The position numbers were made by a program, and so were the translations under genes. 37,326 bases of DNA from Candidatus Electrothrix gigas (GTDB lineage Bacteria > Desulfobacterota > Desulfobulbia > Desulfobulbales > Desulfobulbaceae). Positions 30,574-37,326 of the stretch are shown here, in pieces; the stretch's first letter is position 1; every line of letters begins with the position of its first letter. The stretch spans positions 1 through 37,326 of the forward strand of contig QYLO01000031.1 in the NCBI GenBank assembly GCA_022766165.1, in the 5' to 3' direction. The notes under the pieces are model-generated. The model did no database searches and had not been told where the DNA came from. It was given only the letters and a program-made list of their open reading frames with translations.

Positions 30574-32506
30574 ACCAGTACCACTTGAGTTCAACAGCGA
30601 TCTTGTCCTTTTCCCCCTGAAGGGAGAGGGCAGAGTGCGGAGGCATATCGTACTGAAGTTCTATTCCGTACATGGCTTCCAGATGATCCTGATAACTGAG
30701 GCTGGCTCCGCCGTAGAACCGGGATTTGAACCAACCAAAATCTGTCAGAACCCCGATATGAGGAAAGAGACGGGCATAGGGCTGTTCTGTATGAGCTGAG
30801 GCCTCAAGCAGGGCATAGGCAGTTATACTGTTAGCAAATTTTTGCGCTCGGCCTGCACCAAAACGAAAAAAGAAGTCCTGTTCAGCAACACCATCCTCTG
30901 CAACAGATTCCATTCCAGTCCGTAGTTGCCAAGACCAGGAGTTCTTCTCATGCCTGAGTGCATGATTGGTTTTGAGTTTTCTGATCCTGAGCAGGTCAAA
31001 ACGGTCTATAAAAAAGCCATTTTCTCCTATCCCGACAACGGTATCCAGTACTGTTACCTCGTCACCTCCCAGACTGTTCCGTCCCACACTTTCTTGGGTA
31101 AACGGAGCCAGATGGAGGCGGAGATAGCTGTTACGGGCCTGACTATACCCTATACCGATTCCTGTAAGCAGAGGAGGAAGGCCCTTGGCTGGCGATGCCA
31201 ACTCAGGAGGTTGTTCCAAGGGTGTTGTCCGAGGCGGCAAACCAAGCCGGGCAAGGAGCAGGTCTCTTTTACCCTGTTGCATTGCTTTCGCAGGATTGGG
31301 TGCATCCTCAACTAACCGGTAAGTATAATAGGCCAGCAGAGTATCCAGCACAGCGAGTTGTTGTTTGGTATCTACCAGTTCTAGGGATTCCTGAAGACTT
31401 CCTGTTCCTTTTTCTATCACAGCCTGTACAGCCTGCTTCTCCTCCTCGTTCAGCTGGTTAAAGCGATAATAAAGGGTTCTCTCAACCGAGGGAATAAAGC
31501 GGATAGATTGAATGAGCCTGTCTTTTCCGGCTTCCGGCCTAACCTGATCTATTTCTTCAAGATGGTGAAATATTTCAACCGGAGCATACCAGCAACGTGC
31601 ATTGTCCAGCAGCTGTTCCTCCAAGATTAACTCCAGGAGTTCGGCAAGGCGGGCTGCGCAGTTTTTATGAAAGAAATAGTAGGTGAATTTTTTGCCCAGG
31701 ATTTCCCAGAGGTGGAAAATCAGGAGCTGCTGTTGTTGATTTGATAGGCGTAATTGATAATCCCAGATATCACGGAACTCTTTCCGGGAATAGACCAAGT
31801 CTTGGGTGTAAAAATAGCGATCAGAGAACCCTGCCTGATAGCCACCACCAATGCCGTAGATAATATAACGCAAGGTCGATTCGTTTTCTGGAACCACGGC
31901 CCCATAGTTGACGGTGAGGTCAAAGAGACCAGCCTGATCATCTTGACTCTCTGTATTAAATTTCAATAAGGTATGACCAAAAACAGAGGCTGGATTACCG
32001 AGATAGCCGCTCACCAGAAAGATGCTGGTTGAGGTGACTTGGTCCGGTAAAGACCATTTGCTCAATCGGGTGCATTGTGGTGGTTGTGGACTATAGTCTG
32101 GCAGAGCAACATGGCTGGAAAGCCAGAAGTAGCGAGCAGGGAAGCGACAACGGGCATGTGTATCATTATTATCCTTTGCAGACCAAGGCTCAGAGTATGC
32201 ATCCAGCGTAGCAAGGAGTTCCGCCGCAGGATCATACGTGCCATCTGAGGAAAGAAAAAATTTTTTGGTCAATACTTCACTCTGCCCATCTTTATAATGA
32301 AGGAGCTTGAGCCAGACCGGATCTTGGGCTAATTCATTTATCTGTTTTGGTGTGATGCTGGCAGAGGCTTTGGCGCCGAGTTGAGCAGTCCAGCTTGATT
32401 CAGGAACAAGTACTTCTAACGTACATAATAAGAGGAGGAGGTGAAGACGGGGCAGGCAGGTATACGCTGGATCATTCATAGAGCGTATACCTAGTATACC
32501 TGGCAT
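30572..32506 (-). CDS. DUF4105 / Lnb-like N-terminal domain protein with C-terminal barrel-like region
   Basis: 644 residues; Met10 (32479) is an alternative start that places the signal sequence (LPRLHLLLLLCTLEVLVP) nearer the N-terminus. The domain at about 150-300 has SIFLVSGYLGNPASVFGHTLLKFN with a conserved His, and FTYYFFHKNCAARLAELLEL with a conserved Cys. This is the His/Cys pair of the DUF4105 family, now linked to the lipoprotein transacylase Lnb of Firmicutes. From about residue 440 the sequence becomes alternating amphipathic strands (NSYLRLHLAPFT, WSWQLRTGMESV, SRFYGGASLSYQ) and ends in VELKWYW, consistent with an outer-membrane barrel. It follows the DUF3015 gene after 18 bases. 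Function in Gram-negatives is unproven. Confidence 0.82.
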   Translation of the reverse strand: MPGILGIRSMNDPAYTCLPRLHLLLLLCTLEVLVPESSWTAQLGAKASASITPKQINELAQDPVWLKLLHYKDGQSEVLTKKFFLSSDGTYDPAAELLATLDAYSEPWSAKDNNDTHARCRFPARYFWLSSHVALPDYSPQPPQCTRLSKWSLPDQVTSTSIFLVSGYLGNPASVFGHTLLKFNTESQDDQAGLFDLTVNYGAVVPENESTLRYIIYGIGGGYQAGFSDRYFYTQDLVYSRKEFRDIWDYQLRLSNQQQQLLIFHLWEILGKKFTYYFFHKNCAARLAELLELILEEQLLDNARCWYAPVEIFHHLEEIDQVRPEAGKDRLIQSIRFIPSVERTLYYRFNQLNEEEKQAVQAVIEKGTGSLQESLELVDTKQQLAVLDTLLAYYTYRLVEDAPNPAKAMQQGKRDLLLARLGLPPRTTPLEQPPELASPAKGLPPLLTGIGIGYSQARNSYLRLHLAPFTQESVGRNSLGGDEVTVLDTVVGIGENGFFIDRFDLLRIRKLKTNHALRHEKNSWSWQLRTGMESVAEDGVAEQDFFFRFGAGRAQKFANSITAYALLEASAHTEQPYARLFPHIGVLTDFGWFKSRFYGGASLSYQDHLEAMYGIELQYDMPPHSALSLQGEKDKIAVELKWYW

Positions 32507-32524
32507 AAAGGGATTAATATGGGA

Positions 32525-33010
32525 TTAACTCCGTTTTTCCTTTTCCTGATTAAGGATGTTGTACAGGTTCTCTGCCTTGGTAAAGAGTGTCTGTTGCGTA
32601 TAATCAGGAGCTGCAACAGAGTGGGCAAACTGTTTACGAACGTCTTGAATAAAAGCTGTTTTTTCTTTCTGCTCAATGCCTGCCAGCGCAGCCAATGAGT
32701 CAAGATATTTGCCCTCTCCAGCAGCCAGTTCAACTTCCAGAGAATCGTACGCATCGTGAACAAAAGCGGCCATGCGGGCCCGACCACCTGCGCAGGTCTC
32801 AGGAGAAGAGATGTTGGAGGAAACAGCCGTGGTTCCCAGATCAAAGGTGACATTGGTTATAGCGGCCACTACCGGGGTACGGGGGGCGATGATTGCGCCA
32901 AGTCCACAGTCGGTATAGATGTCGGCAAACTCTCTGGCTGTTCCGGTCTGGGCAAAAGCTAAGGAAATTGCAAAACTAAGGGCAAGGAAGATTTTTTTTT
33001 TGGCAGGCAT
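32525..33010 (-). CDS. DUF3015 family periplasmic protein
   Basis: 161 residues. Signal peptide MPAKKKIFLALSFAISLAFA with cleavage after residue 20-26. The mature part has the DUF3015 pattern YTDCGLGAIIAPRTPVVAAITNVTFDLGTTAVSSNISSPETC, with two cysteines that probably form a disulfide, then an acidic helical C-terminus (YDSLEVELAAGEGKYLDSLA). No enzymatic motif is known for the family. It has its own promoter (33069-33097) and leads a two-gene unit with the DUF4105 protein, a pairing I believe recurs in other proteobacteria, which suggests a shared envelope role. Confidence 0.83.
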   Translation of the reverse strand: MPAKKKIFLALSFAISLAFAQTGTAREFADIYTDCGLGAIIAPRTPVVAAITNVTFDLGTTAVSSNISSPETCAGGRARMAAFVHDAYDSLEVELAAGEGKYLDSLAALAGIEQKEKTAFIQDVRKQFAHSVAAPDYTQQTLFTKAENLYNILNQEKEKRS

Positions 33011-33068
33011 TGTCTCAAGTTCTCCTTTCTGTGCTGAATTGAGTGAATTTTAAAGTGCTTTGTAAGTA

Positions 33069-33097
33069 ATCTTATCCCGGAAGTGTCCTGCTGTCAA
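33069..33097 (-). promoter_or_regulatory. Sigma70 promoter of the DUF3015-DUF4105 unit
   Basis: On the minus strand a perfect TTGACA (33092-33097) and TAAGAT (33069-33074) are 17 bases apart. The transcript would start near 33062, about 50 bases before the DUF3015 ATG. Confidence 0.6.
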
Positions 33098-33104
33098 CAA
33101 TGCG

Positions 33105-33131
33105 TTGTTACCAATTATATTTTGCTATTAT
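33105..33131 (+). promoter_or_regulatory. Candidate promoter for the small ORF, ispD, ispF unit
   Basis: TTGTTA (33105-33110) and TATTAT (33126-33131) with a 15-base spacer point rightward. It lies back-to-back with the DUF3015 promoter. Weak spacing makes this tentative. Confidence 0.35.
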
Positions 33132-33192
33132 TCTCAGTTCGCAGTACTATTACGCCTGTTGAACACCAGCCCGGTTCCGGAAAGGTTTCGTT

Positions 33193-33276
33193 ATGTCGTA
33201 CAGTAATGTTGAGCTGAAAGCAGTGAAGCAACAGCTCGTTGTTCTAGGAATTTTATTAGCTATTATGGTAAGGTAA
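33193..33276 (+). CDS. Candidate 27-residue membrane miniprotein upstream of ispD
   Basis: ATG 33193 has a GGAAAGG ribosome-binding site seven bases upstream. The 27 residues consist of a charged start (MSYSNVELKAVKQQ) and one hydrophobic segment (LVVLGILLAIMV) ending in Arg. The stop lies six bases before the ispD ATG, so translation of ispD may depend on it. In E. coli the corresponding place before ispD is held by ftsB, a small single-pass division protein, so this may be a vestige of, or replacement for, such a gene. That is only positional inference. Confidence 0.45.
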   Translation: MSYSNVELKAVKQQLVVLGILLAIMVR

Positions 33277-33282
33277 GACAGG

Positions 33283-33999
33283 ATGCTTGATAAAAATGTA
33301 CACTCGGTTGCTGCCATCATCCCGGCAGCAGGTTTTGGTACCCGAATGGAAGCCGATATTCCCAAACAATTTCTTGAGCTGGCTGGCGTACCTATCTTAT
33401 TGCGTACGTTACGGGTTTTTCTCGATCACCCGGCAATCCATATCATTATTCTTGTTCTGCCTCCAGAGTATCTGGAAGAGGGCAAAAAAAAGTTTCTGCC
33501 CTTAATGACCCCGGACCAACAGGAAAAGATTATCTACATTGCCGGAGCTGACACACGGCAGGGTTCCGTGCAAAACGGCGTAAATGCCTTACCACCTTCG
33601 GTGAAGCGTATTTTCGTCCATGATGGGGTGCGTCCTCTGGTGAGTGCAGAAATTATTGATCGTTGCTTCAGAGGCATTGAAGAACAGGGAGCTGTTATTG
33701 CAGCAATTCCAGTCAAAGATACCCTGAAAGAAGTTGATGAAGAAGAGTTAGAGATCATCGGGACTGTTGATCGCTCCCAACTCTGGCAAGCCCAGACACC
33801 CCAGGCTATGGACTTACATTTACTGGAACGTGCCTATGAATATGCAGCAGCCACTGAGTTTGTCGGCACAGACGAGGCATCTCTGTTGGAACACGCCGGA
33901 GTTTCTGTGGGTGTGGTTATGGGTAGTGAAGAAAATATCAAGATTACTCGACCAGGAGATCTGCGGATTGCTACTGCCCTGCTTTGGGAGGAGTCATAA
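33283..33999 (+). CDS. ispD: 2-C-methyl-D-erythritol 4-phosphate cytidylyltransferase
   Basis: 238 residues, normal length. It joins MEP and CTP to CDP-ME, the third step of the non-mevalonate isoprenoid pathway. The nucleotide-binding loop IIPAAGFGTRMEADIPKQFLEL (about 12-33) carries the conserved Arg and Lys. GADTRQGSVQNGV, FVHDGVRPLV and PVKDTLKEV are the other substrate-binding blocks, and QLWQAQTPQAM and GTDEASLLEHAG complete the family pattern. It precedes ispF by 12 bases, the common ispDF arrangement, and follows a 27-codon ORF. Confidence 0.97.
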   Translation: MLDKNVHSVAAIIPAAGFGTRMEADIPKQFLELAGVPILLRTLRVFLDHPAIHIIILVLPPEYLEEGKKKFLPLMTPDQQEKIIYIAGADTRQGSVQNGVNALPPSVKRIFVHDGVRPLVSAEIIDRCFRGIEEQGAVIAAIPVKDTLKEVDEEELEIIGTVDRSQLWQAQTPQAMDLHLLERAYEYAAATEFVGTDEASLLEHAGVSVGVVMGSEENIKITRPGDLRIATALLWEES

Positions 34000-34011
34000 G
34001 GAGGGACTGCA

Positions 34012-34488
34012 ATGCGGATAGGACATGGCTTTGATGCTCATCGATTTGCACAGGGGTGCAAACTTATCCTTGGTGGGGTGGATATTCCCTCTGAGCTGGG
34101 ACTGGCTGGGCATTCAGATGCAGATGTTTTGGTTCATGCTTTGATGGATGCCCTGCTCGGTGCGCTGGGAGCCGGGGATATTGGCCGTCATTTCCCGGAC
34201 ACGGATGAGCAGTACCGGGGAGCGGATAGTCTCAAGTTACTGGAACAGGTAATAAAGCTGGTTCAAGTAAAGGGGATGCGCTTGATCAATGCGGATATTA
34301 CTGTGGTCTGCCAGCGACCCAAGCTTGCTCCTTACTTGGCAACCATGCAAAGCAATCTTGCTGCTGTTTGTAACACCACGCCGGAGCGGATAAATATTAA
34401 GGCCACGACCACGGAAAAGATGGGCTATACCGGACGGGGGGAGGGGATTGCTGCTCATGCTGTGGTGTTGCTGATCGGAGGCGGATGA
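34012..34488 (+). CDS. ispF: 2-C-methyl-D-erythritol 2,4-cyclodiphosphate synthase
   Basis: 158 residues, full length. It cyclises CDP-ME 2-phosphate to MEcPP, releasing CMP. The zinc ligands Asp8, His10 and His42 are in [10 protein letters not shown] and [18 protein letters not shown]. The substrate-side [26 protein letters not shown] and C-terminal AVVLL segments are intact. GGAGG lies seven to eleven bases before ATG 34012. Together with ispD it covers two of the pathway's middle steps; ispE is not in the window. Confidence 0.97.
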   Translation: MRIGHGFDAHRFAQGCKLILGGVDIPSELGLAGHSDADVLVHALMDALLGALGAGDIGRHFPDTDEQYRGADSLKLLEQVIKLVQVKGMRLINADITVVCQRPKLAPYLATMQSNLAAVCNTTPERINIKATTTEKMGYTGRGEGIAAHAVVLLIGGG

Positions 34489-34907
34489 TTAATCCGAACC
34501 TTTATCATGGTTTTTACCGATCTCTTTGACATCTGAAGAGAACGCACTGGCAAACCGCAACAAAGGATCATTCAGATCATCCACGGCAAACGCATGACTT
34601 TTGCTATAATTTCGGAAAAATATTGCCTCCTCGTGATCGTGCCGGGGTACGCTGGTCTATTTGTGTAATGAGCAGCATAAAAAGTGTCGAAAAAGTAGCA
34701 TGGCTGATATATATTACCGAGGCGAAAGAGGAATCTTCAGCAGGACAAAAAATACCCCCGCCGCAATACTACGACAAAGGAGATGTTTGTCAGGTAATCA
34801 GGTAATTTTCAGTCCGCACTGGACAATCCTTGCCTACTGGTTTACTATACACTCTTTTTATCAATTCATCCTGAATGTAAATATTATTTCTGATTCGTTT
34901 CAAACAA
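34489..34907. other. Intergenic region with possible coding remnant and dispersed repeat
   Basis: About 420 bases separate ispF from the hydantoinase-like gene. On the minus strand, 34656-34489 is an open frame of 55 codons without a proper start, reading in part HDHEEAIFFRNYSKSHAFAV and NDPLLRFASAF. Its composition looks protein-like, so it may be the tail of a lost gene. Copy 2 of the 23-bp repeat lies at 34685-34707. No promoter for the downstream gene was convincing. Confidence 0.35.
34685..34707 (+). repeat. 23-bp dispersed repeat, copy 2
   Basis: Matches 396-418 at 22 of 23 positions in the same orientation. Here it is not attached to an insertion-sequence tip. Confidence 0.6.
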
Positions 34908-36629
34908 ATGGGCAAGCTGATAAGAGAATACGTCCGATGTTACCGCATCGGTATAGATACCGGAGGCACCTGCACAGACGGCGTCCTGATTGATGATGCC
35001 ACCTTGGAAGTAGTGTATTCAGCCAAAGAACCAACCACTCACCATAATCTGGGGATTGGGGTCGGAAGAGTGCTGGAAAAGTTGCTTGCTGCGGACGTTG
35101 TCCCAGAGGATATCATCGGACTTTCCGTGTCCACTACCTTGGCCACCAATGCCGTGGTTGAAGATCGGGGAGCACGGGTGGGACTGCTGGTATTTGGCTA
35201 TGTCCGTCATTTTAAACTGCCCATTACAGCGAATATTTTCCTTAAAGGTGGGCATAAGATTACTGGCGAGGAAGACGAACCCTTGGATATTGAAGGGCTG
35301 GTTGATTCAGTGCATGGTTTAAAGAACGAGGTGGACAGCTATGCAGTCTGTGGCGGCATGTCCATTAAAAATCCTACCCATGAACTGGTGGCTGAAGAGG
35401 CCATTACCATGATTGACCCCAAGCCGGTTTTTTGCTCGCATCAGGTGAGTGAAAATCCAGGAATGCGGGCCAGAGCAGCCACTGCCTGTCTCCATGCCAA
35501 ACTCATGCCTCTGATGGTCAGTTTTCTCTCTTCCTTTAAAACGTCCATGCTCAATGCAGGTTTAAACTGCCCAATAACCATTATCTGTGGCAATGGGAAA
35601 GGGATTGGCTTGGATACTGCGGTTCGACGCGCTGCCATTACTATGGCCAGTGGTCCAGCTGCTACGGCCCGTTTTGGTTGTACTGCTGGGGAACCCACCG
35701 CCTTGATTGTTGATGTGGGCGGGACAACCACAGATGTCTGTATGATTCGAGATGGGCAGCCTGTTCTCAGTAATGAGGGCTGTCGTATTGGACAGTGGCA
35801 AACCCATGTTGATGCCATTGATATGTACACAGCAGCGGGTGGCGGGGACTCCCATATTATCTGCTCTTCGGATCATGACTGTTCTTTGCAACAAGAGGAC
35901 AGTTGTGAACAGCACTTGCAGCGTCCTAAGATTCGTCTGGAGGCAACACGGGTGCAACCGCTTTGTATGACTAAAGACCTTCCTGATCCTGAGCAATGGC
36001 TCGGTTGTGGGCTACGCAATGCCGTGGTTTTACCTGTTGATGAGTTAAGTGATGAAACTGTGACTGAGGATGAGATCCTCTTCTGTCTTAGGGAACATGG
36101 GCCAGCAAACTTAGAAACCCTTACCCAGCAGACGGGCCTGTCTGGTATTCTTCTTGAAAAGCGTTTGGAGCGATTAGCCTATCTTCAGCAGATCAAGATG
36201 GCTGGTTTCACCCCAACCGATGCCCTGCATGTTTTGGGGAAACTCGATGTTGGGACCAAGGAACAGGCCGAGCATGGCGCACGGGCCTTGGCAGCCTCTT
36301 TGGATATGAGTGTTGAGGCCCTCTGTCTTCAGGTGGTGGGGGAGGCAGAAAAGACTATTGAGGGTATTATTCTTGATTATCTTGGGCATAAGGTTTGGCA
36401 GCATGTTGAGACCGCTCCCCTTTTAAGTAGGATGGAAAACGAACTCTTCTCCCTGCAAGCTGCGGTCAAGGTGCCGATTATTGGGATCGGTGCGGCAGCA
36501 CGTTGCTTTCTGCCTGCTGTGGCTGAACGCCTGCATACCAAGGTGTATTTTCCTGAGCATTACGAAGTGGGCAATGCGGTTGGGGCGGCCTTGATTGATC
36601 GGGAAAATGACGGGTTGCAGATGCTTTAA
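34908..36629 (+). CDS. Hydantoinase A / oxoprolinase-family protein (stand-alone)
   Basis: 573 residues. The N-terminal acetate/sugar-kinase-like fold has YRIGIDTGGTCTDGVLIDD (about 12-30) and GLSVSTTLATNAVVEDRGARVGLL; the second phosphate-binding segment is ALIVDVGGTTTDVCMIRDG near 270. MASGPAATARFG and the C-terminal GIGAAARCFLPAVAERL complete the HyuA pattern. Family members cleave or activate cyclic amides with ATP, usually with a HyuB partner; no hyuB is present here. A helix-turn-helix-like or linker stretch rich in Glu and Leu (about 385-430) is not part of the classical domain. The ATG at 34908 lacks a ribosome-binding site, but no better in-frame start exists before the IGIDTGGT motif. 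Substrate unknown. Confidence 0.85.
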   Translation: MGKLIREYVRCYRIGIDTGGTCTDGVLIDDATLEVVYSAKEPTTHHNLGIGVGRVLEKLLAADVVPEDIIGLSVSTTLATNAVVEDRGARVGLLVFGYVRHFKLPITANIFLKGGHKITGEEDEPLDIEGLVDSVHGLKNEVDSYAVCGGMSIKNPTHELVAEEAITMIDPKPVFCSHQVSENPGMRARAATACLHAKLMPLMVSFLSSFKTSMLNAGLNCPITIICGNGKGIGLDTAVRRAAITMASGPAATARFGCTAGEPTALIVDVGGTTTDVCMIRDGQPVLSNEGCRIGQWQTHVDAIDMYTAAGGGDSHIICSSDHDCSLQQEDSCEQHLQRPKIRLEATRVQPLCMTKDLPDPEQWLGCGLRNAVVLPVDELSDETVTEDEILFCLREHGPANLETLTQQTGLSGILLEKRLERLAYLQQIKMAGFTPTDALHVLGKLDVGTKEQAEHGARALAASLDMSVEALCLQVVGEAEKTIEGIILDYLGHKVWQHVETAPLLSRMENELFSLQAAVKVPIIGIGAAARCFLPAVAERLHTKVYFPEHYEVGNAVGAALIDRENDGLQML

Positions 36630-36733
36630 TGCTACATTTCATGGGATACGTTCTCTCTAAATCCTGCAATGAACAATTCAAGTCCAACAGCCTGTATTTT
36701 TTTGCTTAACATCTTGGAGAATAACTGACCAAT

Positions 36734-36758
36734 GGGTGTGATTAAAAGTGCGGTTTTT
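36734..36758 (+). repeat. Terminal inverted repeat of the right IS copy
   Basis: 25 bases that match the reverse complement of 371-395 at 24 positions. It defines the left outer edge of the right-hand element. Confidence 0.8.
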
Positions 36759-36764
36759 GACACC

Positions 36765-37326
36765 TTACGCCGCTCTTTTTATATTATCCCAATACTTTTC
36801 CCAGTACCCGTCTGCACGATCAACTCTCAGGGCGAGCATGATCCGGGCATTTTCCGGTGTCCACCATGCACCGGCTATTTTCAGACGCTCCTGGATAATG
36901 TACCGATGCGCACTCTCTATTTCGCCTGAACCAATGGGCAGCCCTCTGGTTTGAGCACCTAGATAATCGAATTGTCCCGGACGATTGTGTAGATAACGCA
37001 GGCAGCTCCGTACAGGAGCATGTTGATCTTCTGTTTCCTCAGGCTCAAGATGCGGCTTCAACGATTCTTTTACCTCTTCCACCCGCCCCTCTTTCAGTAA
37101 TGCCTTCTGTCGATTACTCCATGCTTTTGCTCCATTTTTCTCGGAACATGCCGTAGCGGCAGCTTCCAGATATTCACAAACATGATAAAAATCAATAATA
37201 TAATTTCCCTGATCACCGAATTGCTTTTCTATCTGCCCGTAAATCCACGGTGCTCCGTCACCCACTGAATGCAGATACGTCCCAACACCGAATCCCGCCC
37301 GACAGGCACAGTCGAAAAGATTCTTT
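36765..37326 (-). CDS. ISKra4-family transposase, C-terminal part (partial)
   Basis: The frame is open from the window edge to the TAA at 36765-36767 and encodes the last 187 residues or so. Recognisable blocks are VGTYLHSVGDGAPWIYGQ with the catalytic Asp of a DDE enzyme, IDFYHVCEYLEAAATACSEK with the second Asp, and GLPIGSGEIESAHRYIIQER with the catalytic Glu, followed by LKIAGAWWTPENARIMLALR. This is the pattern I know for ISKra4 transposases. All three acidic residues are kept, so this part is not decayed. The N-terminal half is outside the window. Confidence 0.88.
   Translation of the reverse strand, partial: KNLFDCACRAGFGVGTYLHSVGDGAPWIYGQIEKQFGDQGNYIIDFYHVCEYLEAAATACSEKNGAKAWSNRQKALLKEGRVEEVKESLKPHLEPEETEDQHAPVRSCLRYLHNRPGQFDYLGAQTRGLPIGSGEIESAHRYIIQERLKIAGAWWTPENARIMLALRVDRADGYWEKYWDNIKRAA

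Larger units (their letters stand above)
36734..37326 (-). mobile_element. ISKra4-like insertion sequence, 3' part (cut by window end)
   Basis: The downstream end of an element whose transposase reads leftwards and stops at 36765. The tip is the 25-bp repeat at 36734-36758, beginning GGGTGTGATTAAAAGTGCGG, the counterpart of the tip at 371-395. Only seven bases separate the inverted repeat from the transposase stop. The rest of the element is beyond the window. It lies about 105 bases after the hydantoinase-like gene. Confidence 0.82.

Noticed and set aside
37266..37326. GTG at 37263-37265 as the start of a 166-residue transposase
   Set aside because: The frame stays open upstream to the window edge with conserved transposase residues, so the GTG is an internal Val codon.

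Overview
This 37.3-kb window looks like a chromosomal stretch from a Gram-negative anaerobe, most likely a Desulfobacterota bacterium of the Desulfobulbales type. The cable-bacterium lineage is possible but cannot be shown from this sequence. The reasons are a full LPS core/O-antigen export block, OmpW and TolC outer-membrane proteins, formate-tetrahydrofolate ligase, flavin-dependent thymidylate synthase (ThyX), and the conserved Nif3 / zinc-ribbon / RNase H / RNase P RNA neighbourhood. No phage, plasmid or CRISPR signature is visible. Both window ends lie inside copies of an ISKra4-like insertion sequence, so the window is probably a contig broken at repeats.

Layout. 1-395: 5' part of an ISKra4-like element on the minus strand. 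874-2771: two unrecognised genes, one for a polytopic membrane protein. 2847-4283: ompW behind a strong sigma70 promoter with a perfect Fur-type palindrome, then a small lipoprotein. 4381-10652: a minus-strand series running PAS-adenylate cyclase, TolC-like channel, HlyD/MacA-like adaptor, ABC ATPase, MacB-like permease, i.e. a tripartite exporter probably read with or just after the cyclase. 10908-11177: truncated start of a CHAT-associated protein. 11241-15061: thyX interrupted by an HNH-containing intein, then fhs, both folate one-carbon genes. 15444-18502: a PilB/GspE-type ATPase with a C-terminal cyclic-nucleotide-binding domain, overlapped by a WaaE-like glycosyltransferase. 18497-25488: a tightly overlapping minus-strand LPS series (msbA, O-antigen ligase, GT2 with a frameshift, GT4, GT9, GT2).

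25862-27756: BamE-like lipoprotein, pcm, YqaA/DedA-type membrane protein and a 36-codon coupled small ORF. 27841-27917: tRNA with a CAU anticodon. 28141-30566: nif3-like gene, zinc-ribbon gene, a decayed RNase H gene and rnpB. 30572-33010: DUF3015 and DUF4105/Lnb-like genes on the minus strand. 33193-34488: a 27-residue membrane miniprotein, ispD and ispF. 34908-36629: a stand-alone hydantoinase A-like protein. 36734-37326: 3' part of a second ISKra4-like copy.

Most content is ordinary housekeeping and envelope biogenesis. The least ordinary items are the PilB-cNMP fusion (with a catalytically complete class III cyclase in the same window), the HNH intein placed exactly in the ThyX signature motif, the collapse of the RNase H gene inside an otherwise conserved cluster, and a terminator-like hairpin abutting the nif3 start. 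I see no clearly new multi-gene system. Family names are from recognition of motifs by eye, not from searches.
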